The notes below the pieces were generated by a model. It was not told where the DNA came from. It saw nothing but the letters and a program-made list of their open reading frames with translations, and searched no databases. Made by a program: the position numbers and the translations under genes. Positions 22,924-33,224 of a stretch of DNA of 64,000 nt are shown one piece after another. This DNA is from Leucosporidium creatinivorum (taxonomy: Eukaryota; Basidiomycota; Microbotryomycetes; Leucosporidiales; Leucosporidiaceae). The stretch is from the NCBI GenBank assembly GCA_001600635.1, contig BCKL01000015.1, forward strand, positions 186,001 to 250,000, read 5' to 3'. Numbering within the stretch: the first letter of the stretch is position 1; each line of letters opens with the position of its first letter.

Positions 22924-24261
22924 TTCGCCGAGCAGATTCCGAAGGGCTCCCACGGCTGCTGGCCTGAACGGGGAGTTGAGCATGAGTGTGCAGAGAGCCA
23001 GGAAGCATTTCAGAGCCTCTGCAGCTGATCTGCACAGCTATGCGAAGGCTGAGAGAAGAGCGAGCTCGGCTGCCAGTAGAGGCGAAGCAAGTTCCGGCGC
23101 TGGCAAGAGATGCTGTTCTACCGGATGGTCCGCTGCTTTGGTGAGGGGAGCGACACACAGCTATCTTTGGCGCTACCTCCACCTCGCACTGAACCCCTAC
23201 AACCTCATAAGCCCTCCTCCACCTCCACGAACCTCATTCGCCGAGAGTGCCCCTATCCGCTCGACAGTTCTGTAGCAAGTCACTTTTTCTGCACACGACC
23301 AGCTCCACCCAAGCTCCACTCATTCGCCCCGAAGCGGGGAACCACACACCAATCTGTGCTGACTCGGCCATCGCTCGCAATTGACCTTTGCTTCGTCACC
23401 CTCCAGCCGCGCCGAGGTCTCGGGGGCAAGTTTGACCTCCGCCTCCACCGACCGATTGAAGAAGCTGACTCGGGCTTCTTGCAAGCTTGTCTTCCTGAAT
23501 CTCACTCGCACTCGCCTCAATAGCCATGTTCCGCTCCTTCTCCTCCTCGTCTTCCACCTCATCCAACGACTCGTGGTCCTCCTCCTCGACCCTCGTCAGC
23601 AGCGAAGGCTCTTCTCACTACGACCTGCTGGAGCCCGTCTCGTCAAGACTACCAGAGGAGCTGTCTTCACTCGAATCACACAAGTCCTCCTCTGCGCAAT
23701 GCAACGCTGAGCAGACCAGCTGGGTGAGTTTCCTCGTCTTCCCCGAAGCCCACCTCGCCGAAGCCGAGCCGAGGCGCTGACCCTTCTCGTCTCTTTGACC
23801 GACAACAGTACACCTCCATCGCCTCTGTACCCACTTGCCCCAAGCACAACATCCAGCACAATCCCTGCCTCGCCCTTCCCGCTCGCGAGAAACGATCCGT
23901 CTCGCTCGGCAGTCTTGCTTCGAACAGCTCGTCCAAGTCGTCCCTCTCGGTGAGTCTTTGGGTCGTCTTGAATGTACGCGACCTGTACTAATCTCCACCG
24001 ACATCCTACAGTGCTCCCTGAGGAAGATTGCCTCGCACTTCTGAGCTGAGGAACGATTGAAGCCGAAGACCGAGCTCGGCGCTCGAGCAAGGTGAGCCTT
24101 GCTTCCGCTTGCAGCTGTCGTACAGTCGCTGACCCATCTCGCCCAGCAGCTGTACATACTACTTAATACTTCGTATTCTCCCCGCTCTGTCCACATCTGT
24201 AGCTGTACCCCCTCCCTGTCGTAAAAACAAAATCGAATCGCTCGGCGCGCTCCGTCGCTGC
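22924..24261. repeat. right arm of a large inverted duplication
   Basis: Inverted counterpart of 19100-20440 (1338 against 1341 bp). The homology edge at the spacer side is TTCGCCGAGC (22924-22933). The outer edge is GTCGCTGC ending at 24261. Between the small gene's promoter and its exon 1 is a short patch of dissimilar sequence (about 23300-23325) flanked by almost identical blocks, as expected from patchy gene conversion. Confidence 0.9.
23526..24044 (+). CDS. small Ser-rich unknown protein, right copy
   Basis: Exons 23526-23723 (66 codons), 23809-23949 (47 codons) and 24012-24044 (10 codons plus stop) join in phase 0 to encode 123 residues, identical to the product of the left-arm copy. 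Intron 1 carries GCGCTGACCC and ends ACAACAG; intron 2 ends CATCCTACAG. Features are a Ser-rich N-terminus, a CPKHNIQHNPC cluster at about residues 75-85, Ser-rich sequence again, and a basic C-terminal CSLRKIASHF. The family is unknown. The two copies are head-to-head on either side of the VTC1-like gene, each with its own duplicated promoter. Confidence 0.72.
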
Positions 24262-24660
24262 CTTCACCCCTCAACTTCGTCCCATTGAGCCCCCGCGAAG
24301 CTCATACTAGATCCAAAGCCCTGCGTTTCCACCTCGAACAGCAGTTGAGAGCCTACAGAGCCGCCAATGCCTCGAAACCCAGCGCCGAGCGAAAGGAGGT
24401 GCTCGTTTTGGCCATCAGTAGCTCTACAGCAGCGTCTCATCGGTCTATCTCTCTCGTGAAAGAATCGACTGCTGCTCTGAATCCTTACAGAACAAGCACC
24501 GTTCGCGAGCTGGAGCCGCCCCACCACTTGGAGCGCGCGAGCGAGCTCGCTGGCTGTTCTTCTTCCGCCCTCCTCGTCCATTCTGTGCCCGGCTCGTCAG
24601 CGGAAGTAAAACAGAGTGCTCAAGCGGCTCTTCCACCTCAGCAACAACACTCAGATCGCC

Positions 24661-26140
24661 ATGGCGACTCGCAAGGCTACGCACGCTGGCAGCTGGTACT
24701 CTTCGTCGAGTGCGTCGCTTTGCTGTAGCCGAGGCAGAGCAGCGGACTGACCTTGACATCCTTCATCCCTGGCTGCCTCCTTTGCGCCCATCTACCCCTC
24801 TGCAGAATCTCAACTCGACTCGCAACTCTCAGGCTGGCTCGCAGCCGTCCAGCTGACCGCAGATCAGTCGCTTGAGCTACCGGTGCAGGGCTGTAAGGCT
24901 ATCATCGCTCCGTAGGTGCTCCCCCGCTTCTGTACGAGGCCCCTGAGCCGACTCAGTGATCCTGCGCCGCCCCACAGCCACGCTGGCTACTCGTATTCTG
25001 GTCCGCCTGCCGCATGGGCGTACCGCTGTGTCGATACAGCTGCCGTGTGAGTTGTAGAGCCTCTTGATATCCTCTTAGTAGATTGCTGACCCTCACTTCA
25101 TGCCACAGCACTCGAGTCTTTGTCCTCGGCCCATCGCATCATGTCTACCTCGATGGATGTGCGCTCTCGCAGTGCGATCAGTACGCGACGCCTCTAGGGA
25201 GCTTGCAGATTGACAAGAAGAGCGAGTAGTGTCTGTCAGCGAGCTAGAGAAGGAGCTAACCGCTCGCTCGAGCAGCTATCGCCGAGCTCGAGACGACGGG
25301 CAAGTTTGAGAAAATGAGCGTTAGTACAGACGAGGACGAGCACAGGTACGTCGAATCTGCATATGCAGCTGTGCTGGAGCTGACCCGCGCCCCCCCACAG
25401 TATCGAGATGCACCTTCCGTTCGTTTCCCCCGCTCTCAATTCGGCCTCGCTGACCATCTCCCGCTCTGCAGATACGTCCGAAAGATCTTTGAGCGGTGAG
25501 CTGAGCTTTGGATGCTGCGAGACCACTCGGCTCACGCCTCACCTGCAGCCGCGACGACGTCTCTATCGTTCCGATCCTCGTCGGCTCAATCTCGACCTCG
25601 AAGGAGCGGTCCTTCGGCGCTCTCCTCGCTCCCTACCTAGCCGACCCCGCGACCCTCTTCATCGTCTCTTCCGACTTATGCCACTGGGGCTCCCGCTTCT
25701 CGTACACTCTCTACCTCCCGCCATCCTCGACCGCCCCGACCACTCTGCCCAACGACGAGCGGTCGGCCGCTCAAGCTCTGCAAGAAGCTACTCAAGACGC
25801 CTACTCCATCTCGCGCTCGCTCCAGCCGCTCCCGGGGCACCCCATTCACGCCTCCATTTCAACGCTGGACCACCTCGGCATGGACGCCATCGCCTTCTCT
25901 TCGCCGAGCAAGTCGCCCGCCACCGCTCATGCCGAGTTTGCGGCGTACCTCAAGGCGACGAAGAATACGATCTGCGGGAGACATCCGATTGGCGTGCTGT
26001 TGGGTGCGTTGAGCGAGTTGGAGGGAAAGGAGGGGTGGGGCCAGGCGAAGCTCGAGTGGACGAGATACGAGCAGAGCTCCAAGGTGAAGGAGGCGAAGGA
26101 TAGCAGTGTCAGTTACGGAAGTGGATATGTGTGCGTGTAG
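24661..26140 (+). CDS. MEMO1-family protein
   Basis: Eight exons encode about 340 residues. The start [16 protein letters not shown] is the family's N-terminal RxAxHAGSWY motif. [49 protein letters not shown] and [13 protein letters not shown] supply the His, His and Asp/Cys/His positions of the LigB-like pocket, which is conserved from archaea to man. The end is SYGSGYV, again canonical. MEMO1 proteins bind copper or iron and modulate redox signalling; the yeast homologue is Mho1. Two splice sites are unusual. The exon ending LQIDKK needs a GC donor (GCGAGT near 25223), and the exon ending HLP uses GTTCGT. Without these the motifs fall out of frame. Confidence 0.9.
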
Positions 26141-26459
26141 CTGTGTCGTCACTGTTTGTAAAACTAGTCGTCTGTCGCTGTAAACGACAGGAGCTCGGCG
26201 CTCGGCGAAGCTGGCTGAAGTTGGCTGAGAGCTGGGAAGGCTGCAGCAGTCGGCGCGGGGCCTCTTAAACAGCCTCTTCAGAACTGTAGCGAGCATTTCG
26301 CCGTATCCTAATGGCAGGAACATCACGTGATGACCGATTCGAGAGCTGACCAAGCGGAATCTCGCGCTTTCATCTTTGCTCATTCTCGTCGCTCGAAACC
26401 AGTCGACTCGCTACAGCAGCGCCATCGTAGGATTGTACCGCTGATCCTGCGCCCTCAAG
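26141..26459. other. short intergenic region between MEMO1 and aldo-keto reductase
   Basis: No gene is visible in these 319 bases. The left part contains TCGGCG repeats (GAGCTCGGCGCTCGGCGAAG at about 26191-26210). The right part is the promoter and leader of the aldo-keto reductase. Confidence 0.5.
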
Positions 26460-27618
26460 ATGCTCCTCCCTACGCTTCTCCTACTCCCGCTGAGTGCCCT
26501 CGCGGCTCCCACCCCCCAGCAAACGCCTTTCAGCCTCACGGGCTCCCCAATCCCTGAAATCAACTGGGGCGCCTTCTCGAACCACACACTAGTCCCGCTC
26601 AACGACGGCAACTTTGTCCCATCACCGGCATTTGGAGTGGGATCGGTTTGGAAAGGACAGAACGTCACTGAGCTTGTGTTGAGCGCTTTGCAGTCGGGGT
26701 ACAGACATCTGGGTGAGTACAGAGGGTGCAGGGAGGTGTTCAGAGTGAGCTAATTTGGCTGCTGTACCAAAGACAACTCGCCGTTCTATGGCAACGAGGA
26801 CTCCGTCGGCGACGCCATCCGAGCCTCCGGCATCCCTCGCGAGGACTTGTACATTACCACCAAGTTTGACCACGTTGATGATGAGGATGTGGAGGTCGAG
26901 TTTCAGAAGTCGCTGGACAAGGTCAGTATGCTCGGCGATCCCCTCTCGGACTTCTCGGCTTGAACGCTGATACTCCTATGCTCATACAGCTCGGTGTCAG
27001 CTACGTCGACCTCCTCCTCATCCACTTCCCCTTCGTCGCCGCACACGACCCAGCAGGCGTGTGGGCCTCCTTCGAATCCTTACACTCGCGCAACCTCGTC
27101 CGCTCCATCGGCGTGTCAAACTACGACCGACGATCCCTGCAAGCCCTCCTCGACCTCCCCGATCGCACCATCACCCCCGCCATCAACCAAATCAAGTACC
27201 ACCTTTACGTCCAGCTGCAGCAGGCATCGGTGATCGAGCTCGCCGAGGAGGAGGGGATTAGGACGGCGGCGTACTCGACGCTGACGCCGTTGACGACTGA
27301 GGCTGGTGGAGCGGTGGATAGGGTGTTGAGTGAGATTACCGAGAAGGGGGATATCACGGAGGGGCAGGTGATCTTGGATTGGGTTAAGGTTCAGGGAATC
27401 GCCGTCGTTACGTACGTCTTCGCTCGCTTGCTTCGGCGTGTCGACAGCTCACTGATGCTGTCTTGCCCTCCCACAGCACGAGCGGCAACCCGGATCACCA
27501 ACGAGAGCAGCTCGCCGTGTTCGGCAAGGACTTCCCCTCCCTCTCCAAGGTCGAGAGGAAGGAGCTGGAGAAGGCGGGACAGAAGCAGGAGCTCAAGAAT
27601 GGGAGACCTGACCACTAG
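26460..27618 (+). CDS. aldo-keto reductase with N-terminal signal peptide
   Basis: Four exons: 26460-26712, 26773-26921, 26990-27411 and 27477-27618. The product is about 320 residues. The AKR barrel has the family landmarks: [14 protein letters not shown] with the catalytic Asp and Tyr, ITTKFD with the catalytic Lys, DLLLIHFPF with the catalytic His, [16 protein letters not shown], and [12 protein letters not shown]. The cofactor-binding C-terminal part is [20 protein letters not shown]. The protein begins with a typical signal sequence, [20 protein letters not shown], with a likely cut after ALAA. That is unusual because most AKRs are cytosolic NADPH enzymes. An N-glycosylation sequon, NVT, occurs near residue 66. 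The substrate is unknown. Convergent with the CENP-Q-like gene. Confidence 0.88.
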
Positions 27619-27794
27619 CAGACCACTAGCAGGACATAGAGTATTCTATTGCCTGTTGACTAGAGATCACCCTTGCTGTTCAAACGGGCACCCGCCCTCG
27701 ACGCTCGCGAGCTCGGCTCTGCTCTCCTCGTAATCGGCAAGATAGAGGCGAACGAATAGTATATAAAGCAACACAGAACTGAGAGAATACGGAG

Positions 27795-29436
27795 CTACAT
27801 CGTCCCCACAATGGCCCTCTCGCCCTCGTTTACAATCCTCTCGACCCTCTCCAACCCCTCCAACCGCTTCTCCAGCTCGGCGAGAGATCCTCCGACTCGA
27901 GCCGCCAATGCGAGGAGGTAGTCGTCTTTGGCGGGCTGTGGGAGGCAAGCGAGTCGGTCAGCACCACACCATGGAATACTAGTACAGAAAGCCAGCTCAC
28001 GTCGTACTCGTCGCCGCTGTCTCCCGCTTCTTCCGCCGAGTCCGGCTTGGCCTCCTTCGCTTTCGGCAGCCTCGCCTCGGCGCTCTCAGTCACCCAAGCG
28101 ATCGACGGTGTTTTGCGTTCGAATAGTGCGAGGTTTGGTCGAGGAGCAGCGCGCGAGTCGAGAAGGTCGCGAAGGAGGGGGTGCATCTGTCGGAGCAGCG
28201 GAGTCAGCGAGGGGGCGAGGAGAGCGACGGAAGAGAGAGGGAGAAGCTCACATTCTTGCTCGACTCTTTCGTCTCGGCAGTCTCGACCTTCTGTCGAGCA
28301 GTCTCGAAGCTCTCGAGTCGGGCTTCGTCTTCCTTGAGTAGCCTGCGCCGAGGGAGACGGTCAGCCAATGGTCGACTTGAGACCCGGAACACTGGCTCAC
28401 CTTTGCTCACGCTTGATCTCGCGTTCGAGAGCATGCACCTCGGCCATCTCGGGTACTAGAGCAGCTTCGTAGGCAGCCTGAGGAGAAAAGAGGTTAGCTC
28501 AGGAAGAGGGAGCGATGTGAGCACGGGAGGCGACCCACAATCTTCTCGGCAATAGCATCGGTATCTGGGATGTCGACCTCTCCTTTCGTCGACTGGCCTG
28601 CAGCGGCGCGAGCTGAAGCGTCGGCCGGAGGAACGAGGAGGGAGGGGAGGTAATCGTCGATTCTGCAGCGAGGACGGGGGTTAGCAAGCTCGATCATGCG
28701 AGCAGAGAGATTCCAAACATTTACTCTTCGTACAGCTGGCTCAGCAGCTCCTGCATATCATTCCTCGCCTTGCCGTCGAACTGCGAGAGGATCTCTCTGC
28801 GAAGCGACGCCGAGAAATGAGAAAGTGAGCAATGGCGACTTTACTCGGGAGCTAGCGAGAATTCACAGACTCACAAAGCGCCCTCCTCTAGTGTACTCCT
28901 CAACTCGGTCTGTGCTGCCCTCGAGAGCTTCCTCCATGACTTGGCGACGACCGAGGCGGGCACGACTCGCTTGACGGAGCGTACGAGGGTGGGTCCAGCG
29001 CGACGCTTCTTGGGTTCTGTAGTGTCGAAGTCAGCTCACGACGTTCTGTAGCCCTGCAAGCCCAGCAGAACGTACCTTCATCCTCGCCGCCGTCCTCCTC
29101 AACGCGTTTCCTCTTCCCCTGCGCCTTCTCAGACGTCGCCACCTTCTCCTGCTTCTCCTTCTGCTTGCCCTTGCCTCCCACTCCAGCTCCAGAAGCCGGC
29201 CGTAGCTTGGCCGTCTTCCCTCGTCCCGCTGCAGCTGGCTTGTTTGGCTCGCCGCGGGAGGTTCGTCGTGGTGCAGGTTTGGCTTTGGACTTGGCTGCTG
29301 CTGAAGTAGAAGCTTTCGATTTGGATTTGGACGAAGATGCAGCGCCGGCTGAGCGGGAGGTAGAAGCCTGCGAAAGCGAGAGAGTCGTGAGCGTTGAGCG
29401 ACGCTGCGAGGAGTAGCTGTAGCTCACCTTGGCCAT
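27795..29436 (-). CDS. CENP-Q / Fta7-like kinetochore protein (tentative)
   Basis: Multi-exon gene starting at 29436 with a 9-base first exon (M-A-K) directly followed by a GTGAGC intron. Residues 4-110 are basic, Lys/Ser/Ala-rich and disordered. The core KKRRAGPTLVRSVKRVVP is followed by SWRKLSRAAQTELRSTLE, REILSQFDGKARNDMQELL and IDDYLPSLLVPP. That order (basic run, W..L...aq, predicted helices, L.vPP) resembles the CENP-Q family of the inner kinetochore COMA complex. A second part, EMAEVHALEREIKREQRLLK, looks like coiled coil. The C-terminus is again helical (LAELEKRLEGLERVEKIVN). If correct, it joins CENP-P/O/U proteins on centromeric nucleosomes. The family call rests on pattern only and other coiled-coil nuclear proteins are possible. 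Confidence 0.5.
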
Positions 29437-29977
29437 GCTAGTAGCTCGGCGAGTAGGCTCAGCGCTTCTGTAGCGCTTCACGAGCCTTTCAGAGCGCGAC
29501 GAGCAAAGCGAGGTGTCAGTCGGTGGTCAAGAGAGCTGCTCGCGCCGTTTCCGGGTCTCACTCCTGCGCTCACCTCGTCTTCCGGTTCGACTCGCTTCGG
29601 GACAGCTGCTGTGCATCAGATCGGAGGCTTCTAGGTGCGCTCACTGCTACTATGCTCGCTGTACCGCCTGCTAATCCACTACACCCAATCCAGCCAGACC
29701 GCCTCTTCCCCGCTGCTCCCACTTCAAGCAAGCTTCTACCGCCCTCTGCTTCGGGACCATAGCCGAGGTGAGCTTCTAATGTACTTTGACGCGTCTGAGA
29801 GCGAAATCATCTTGCAGCGAGCTGCTGGGCATCCCACAGCTTGCTGCTCCTGAGACGCGCCTTCTCGGGGGCTTGAGGAGGACGGCCAGACACCTACAGA
29901 GATCAAGCTGACCCGTCTGCACTCTCTACAGAATCTTTACACACCCAACCTCCGACCGCGCTACCACTTCCAACGCC
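29437..29977. other. intergenic region between two divergent genes
   Basis: This 541-bp stretch separates the start of the CENP-Q-like gene from the start of the first F-box-like gene, so it should hold both promoters and leaders. Small open frames lack support. A branch-site/acceptor pair (AGCTGACC ... CTCTACAG at about 29907-29931) suggests a 5'-leader intron of the F-box-like gene. Confidence 0.45.
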
Positions 29978-31225
29978 ATGCCAGTCCCCTCGCTTCCCCT
30001 CTCGGTCGTCGCCCTCATCCTCGCTCCGAGCGACAGGAGGACTCTAGCTCGCTGCGCTCGCGTACGCAAGTCATGACTTCCGCTTTGCCAGAGCCAACTG
30101 TACCACTCCCTCACTATCAGCCGCCGTCGGGAACTCGACGACCGCACACAAGATCCGCCATTGCTCGCCGCGCTCACGAACCCTACCCTCGCCGCCCATG
30201 TCCGCAAGCTCGACTACAACGGCTGGTGGCTAGACTGGGAAACGTGGGAGGAAGACCAGGACGACGAAGTGTACTCGGACGAGGAGGACGACCCGCCCAA
30301 GGCCACCGAGCCGCCGACGATCGCCGATGACATGTACCTCGGCCAATTGCTCAAGTGTTGTACCGGTTTGAGGCGTCTGGAGGTCCATGGAGCGTATCTT
30401 TGGGTTGATGATCTCGTTTCGACGCCGAGTGAGTCGTATTCGACTTCCTCCCTGGGATTTCGCTGACCTCTTGCTTCGGCAGGGCTGGTCTCGCTCACCT
30501 TCGCCGACGGAACGAGGCTTCGCTCGTACCACAAGCAGCCCGAGCTACTCGCGCTTCCTCCCATCCGGCACCTCTACACTGGCGACTGGGAGCAGCCCCA
30601 GAACCCCCACCGACGCGTGGCGGGCCTCAGCATCTTCGACTACGACGACCTCGGCCCAGCCAACATCTCCCTCTTCTCTTCCGTCACCCACCTCGACGTC
30701 CAAACTCTCGGCTTCCGCACCTCCGATGAGCTCTTGACTGCGCTGCAGCAAATCACGCCGAACCTTCAATCTCTCAGCCTAGGCAACGCCGAGATCCTTC
30801 ACATCTGGCAGCCTCTCGTGCGCCTCTGCACCTCGCTCCGTCAAATCGCCTGCTTCGCCTCCACCAGCGATTCTGCCACCCTACCGGCCACCTTCTCCGG
30901 TTCACCGACCTCGTTGTCCTTCCTCAGGCTCTGCGCCAAGAGCTCTTCAACTCCGGTGCCTCCTCGAGAGTGGATGGACTTCCTCCACGGCATCATGAGC
31001 GCTTTACACTCGTTGCGAGGACTGAAGACCCTGGAGCTGGTATGCGACCGTAACCTCCCAGTTGCTCGCGTAGCCGATCTCAAGATCGCCTTGATCGTGC
31101 TCTGCAAGAAGCGGGGGATCACACTGCGACTGCAACAAGCCAGTGGGGATAAGGTGTTGGTGCCGCCGAAGAAGGGTACCAAGGAAGTCGGGTGGACGAA
31201 GATCTGGAGCGAGGTGCCGTTGTAG
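29978..31225 (+). CDS. F-box/LRR-type protein, member 1 of tandem pair
   Basis: Three exons encode about 370 residues. The first exon encodes the F-box-like start MPVPSLPLSVVALILAPSDR plus RTLARCAR, and the next begins SQLYHSLTISRRREL. To join them the intron must be 30062-30091, only 30 nt, because reading through meets a stop. A normal intron follows at 30429-30482. The rest is leucine-rich: LGQLLKCCTGLRRLEVHGAY, FSSVTHLDVQTLGF, NLQSLSLGNAEI and LHSLRGLKTLELV. An acidic insertion (YSDEEDDPPK) lies after the F-box. Such proteins are substrate adaptors of SCF ubiquitin ligases; the target is unknown. The next gene is another of the same type on the same strand 392 bp away. Confidence 0.68.
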
Positions 31226-31617
31226 AGCGGTTCGGCGTTGGAGGATTGAGCTCGGCGCTCATGTAGAGGGATCGGGAGGGGTTGCTAGATCTGTAGATGA
31301 GCAGAGATGCATTGCATAGGTGTATAGAACTACGTGATAGGTCGGAGAGAGCAATTCGAATCTCGTGCACGAGCCGACGAGGACAGACGGTCGCTCGAGC
31401 TCATCTCTCTCTCCCTCTTTCACATCTCGTCGCTCGCTCGCTCGCTTCGCCCATCGCTGCTCTAGCGCTGCTGTGGACGTCTAGGAGTGAGTCCTCACTC
31501 TGTGTGGTGCTCCGAATGCACGCTGACCTCCTGCACATCAACAGCGTGTTGATCAGAAGCTCGTCACTCGCCTAGCTCTCGTTCGCTGCTTTCCGACCGC
31601 TCGCAAGCTCTTTCAGC
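31226..31617. other. intergenic region between the two F-box/LRR genes
   Basis: No gene is visible in these 392 bases. There is a run of pyrimidine-rich sequence with CTCGCTCGCTCGCTTCG near 31431, and a likely 5'-leader intron (GTGAGTCC ... GCTGACC ... CAACAG, about 31489-31544) belonging to the following gene. Confidence 0.4.
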
Positions 31618-33059
31618 ATGGCCGATGGACGCTTCGTAAGCTATCACTGCTCCCTCGGAGATGAGCTACAGCTGATGTCTTCTCCAACAGCCCTACCTAC
31701 TCTCCCTCCCGCCCGAGCTTCTCACGCCCATCTTTCTCGAAGCCAAGATCACCCTCCGCAACCTCGTCATCTGTCGGGACCTGCTCCCCTACACACTCAT
31801 CTCTCTCTATGAAATCGTGGACCTTATGCGCAAGTCGCAAATCCTGGCGTTTCACCGAGCGGTGCAGGAGCCCGAGCGCGCGAGGCTCGTCAAGTCAATC
31901 GGCATCTCTCGCAAAAACGACACCCTTCCCGCGCATCTACGTGACTTGACGAATCTCTCAGTCAGATCTCGAAGCTGGATCTCGTCGGAGGCAGAGCTGA
32001 ACAACAGCTGATCGACTTGATTCTCGGCGCTACACAGGCTCAGCGCCAGCTCGTCGTCAGCGATCCCAACACTGGAGTATCGACCGCAACATCCTCATCG
32101 ATATCCTACGTCGCCTGGAATCTTTAAAGGAGTTCTACACTTTCTCCGAGGGACTCGCTGCCTACGCCTTCGACGAGTTCTATCAGCCAGGCGTTGCCGA
32201 GCAGCTCATCTCCGTCGGGGTCCGCTTATCTGACGAGGAGGAGTTCACCGAGGACGAGAAGTCGCTCTTTGTTGGCGCTAGTCTACTCCCGAGCCTCAAA
32301 TCCTTGGACATATCCGGCGGATCCTGTAGGCAGCCACCCTTCGACTTCGCACCCTTCGCCAACGCTTCGCGCTCGAGTCGACCGCTTCCGCCCCGCAGCT
32401 GGGCACTCGACACCCTCCATCTCATCAACTTTGAGACGCTCGGAGAAGAAGCTCGCTTCCTCTTCGAGTCGTTCACTGCGCTGCGCGAGCTCGTCGTCCG
32501 AGTACAGATCCTCACACCCGCCTTCGCTAAGCACCTCCCTCTCCTCCCTCAAACTCTCGAGCACCTTACGGTCACAGCCGCCAATTCCCCATTCTCCCCT
32601 CTCAACCCAGGCTCGACCCAAAAGCTACCGAAGCTCAACAATCTCGGCTCCCTGTTCCCCAACCTTCGCACCTTCGCACTCGACGCCACCATCTATACAC
32701 CATCACTCTTCGCCAACCTCCACCACGCCGCCAACCTCGAGACTCTTCGCTTCGGTCATCACGCCCCGTACACGGTTGGCGACCTGATTCCTTTAGTCCA
32801 GCGAGGCTCGCCGACGAAGCTTCCGTCCCTCAAGCTCCTCGATCTGCACGTTTGTCTCAAAGCCTGGTTCAGCAGAGACGGTAAATTAGACATGAAGTCA
32901 ATGGGCTACTCTGCCGGGTTCCCAAAGAAAGGGGGACAGAGGCTGGTCGGGTTCTGCGCCGAGGAGAATGTTGAGATCAAAGGAGGCGGAAGGTGCGCCT
33001 TGGGCATCTGTGATTGCGACGGAGCCGCTGGCTGCATCAAAAGCTACGGGGACTGCTGA
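31618..33059 (+). CDS. F-box/LRR-type protein, member 2 of tandem pair
   Basis: Exons 31618-31635, 31691-31960 and 32061-33059 are all phase 0 and give about 428 residues. Exon 1 is only six codons (MADGRF). Exon 2 starts PYLLSLPPELLTPIFLEAK, an F-box-like helix pair. Exon 3 has leucine-rich segments: LRRLESLKEFYTFSEGLA, LLPSLKSLDISGGSC, ALDTLHLINFETLGEEA, LEHLTVTAANS, LFPNLRTFALDATI and LPSLKLLDLHVCL. The C-terminus is cysteine-rich (CALGICDCDGAAGC). Intron 2 (100 nt) uses GTCAGA and CGTCAG; without it the frame breaks, so the splice is required. Expected role: SCF adaptor, target unknown. Confidence 0.68.
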
Positions 33060-33224
33060 TACTTGGTAGGTGCGCCTGCGTCAGCTACCGGTGATTCGAG
33101 CTCAGCTTCGCTGTTCGCAGTTTCGGAGTCGAAAGGCGCTCGGCGTTGATGCTCGGGGCGGAATCCGGGCAGCGGCGGCTTAGCGAGCTAGCAGATAGTG
33201 ATGGAAATCGAGTTTTGTACTAGA

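Noticed and set aside
19100-24261. Arms of the inverted duplication as terminal inverted repeats of a DNA transposon
   Set aside because: The arms carry an intron-bearing host gene, the spacer encodes a VTC1-like protein, and neither a transposase nor a target-site duplication is visible.
29582-29605. GGTTCGACTC-like tRNA T-loop
   Set aside because: No matching acceptor stem, D-arm or anticodon arm could be found around it.
31951-32120. Apparent double frameshift in the second F-box/LRR gene
   Set aside because: A 100-nt GT-AG intron (31961-32060) joins the two frames in phase 0 and yields an uninterrupted product, so the gene is intact.
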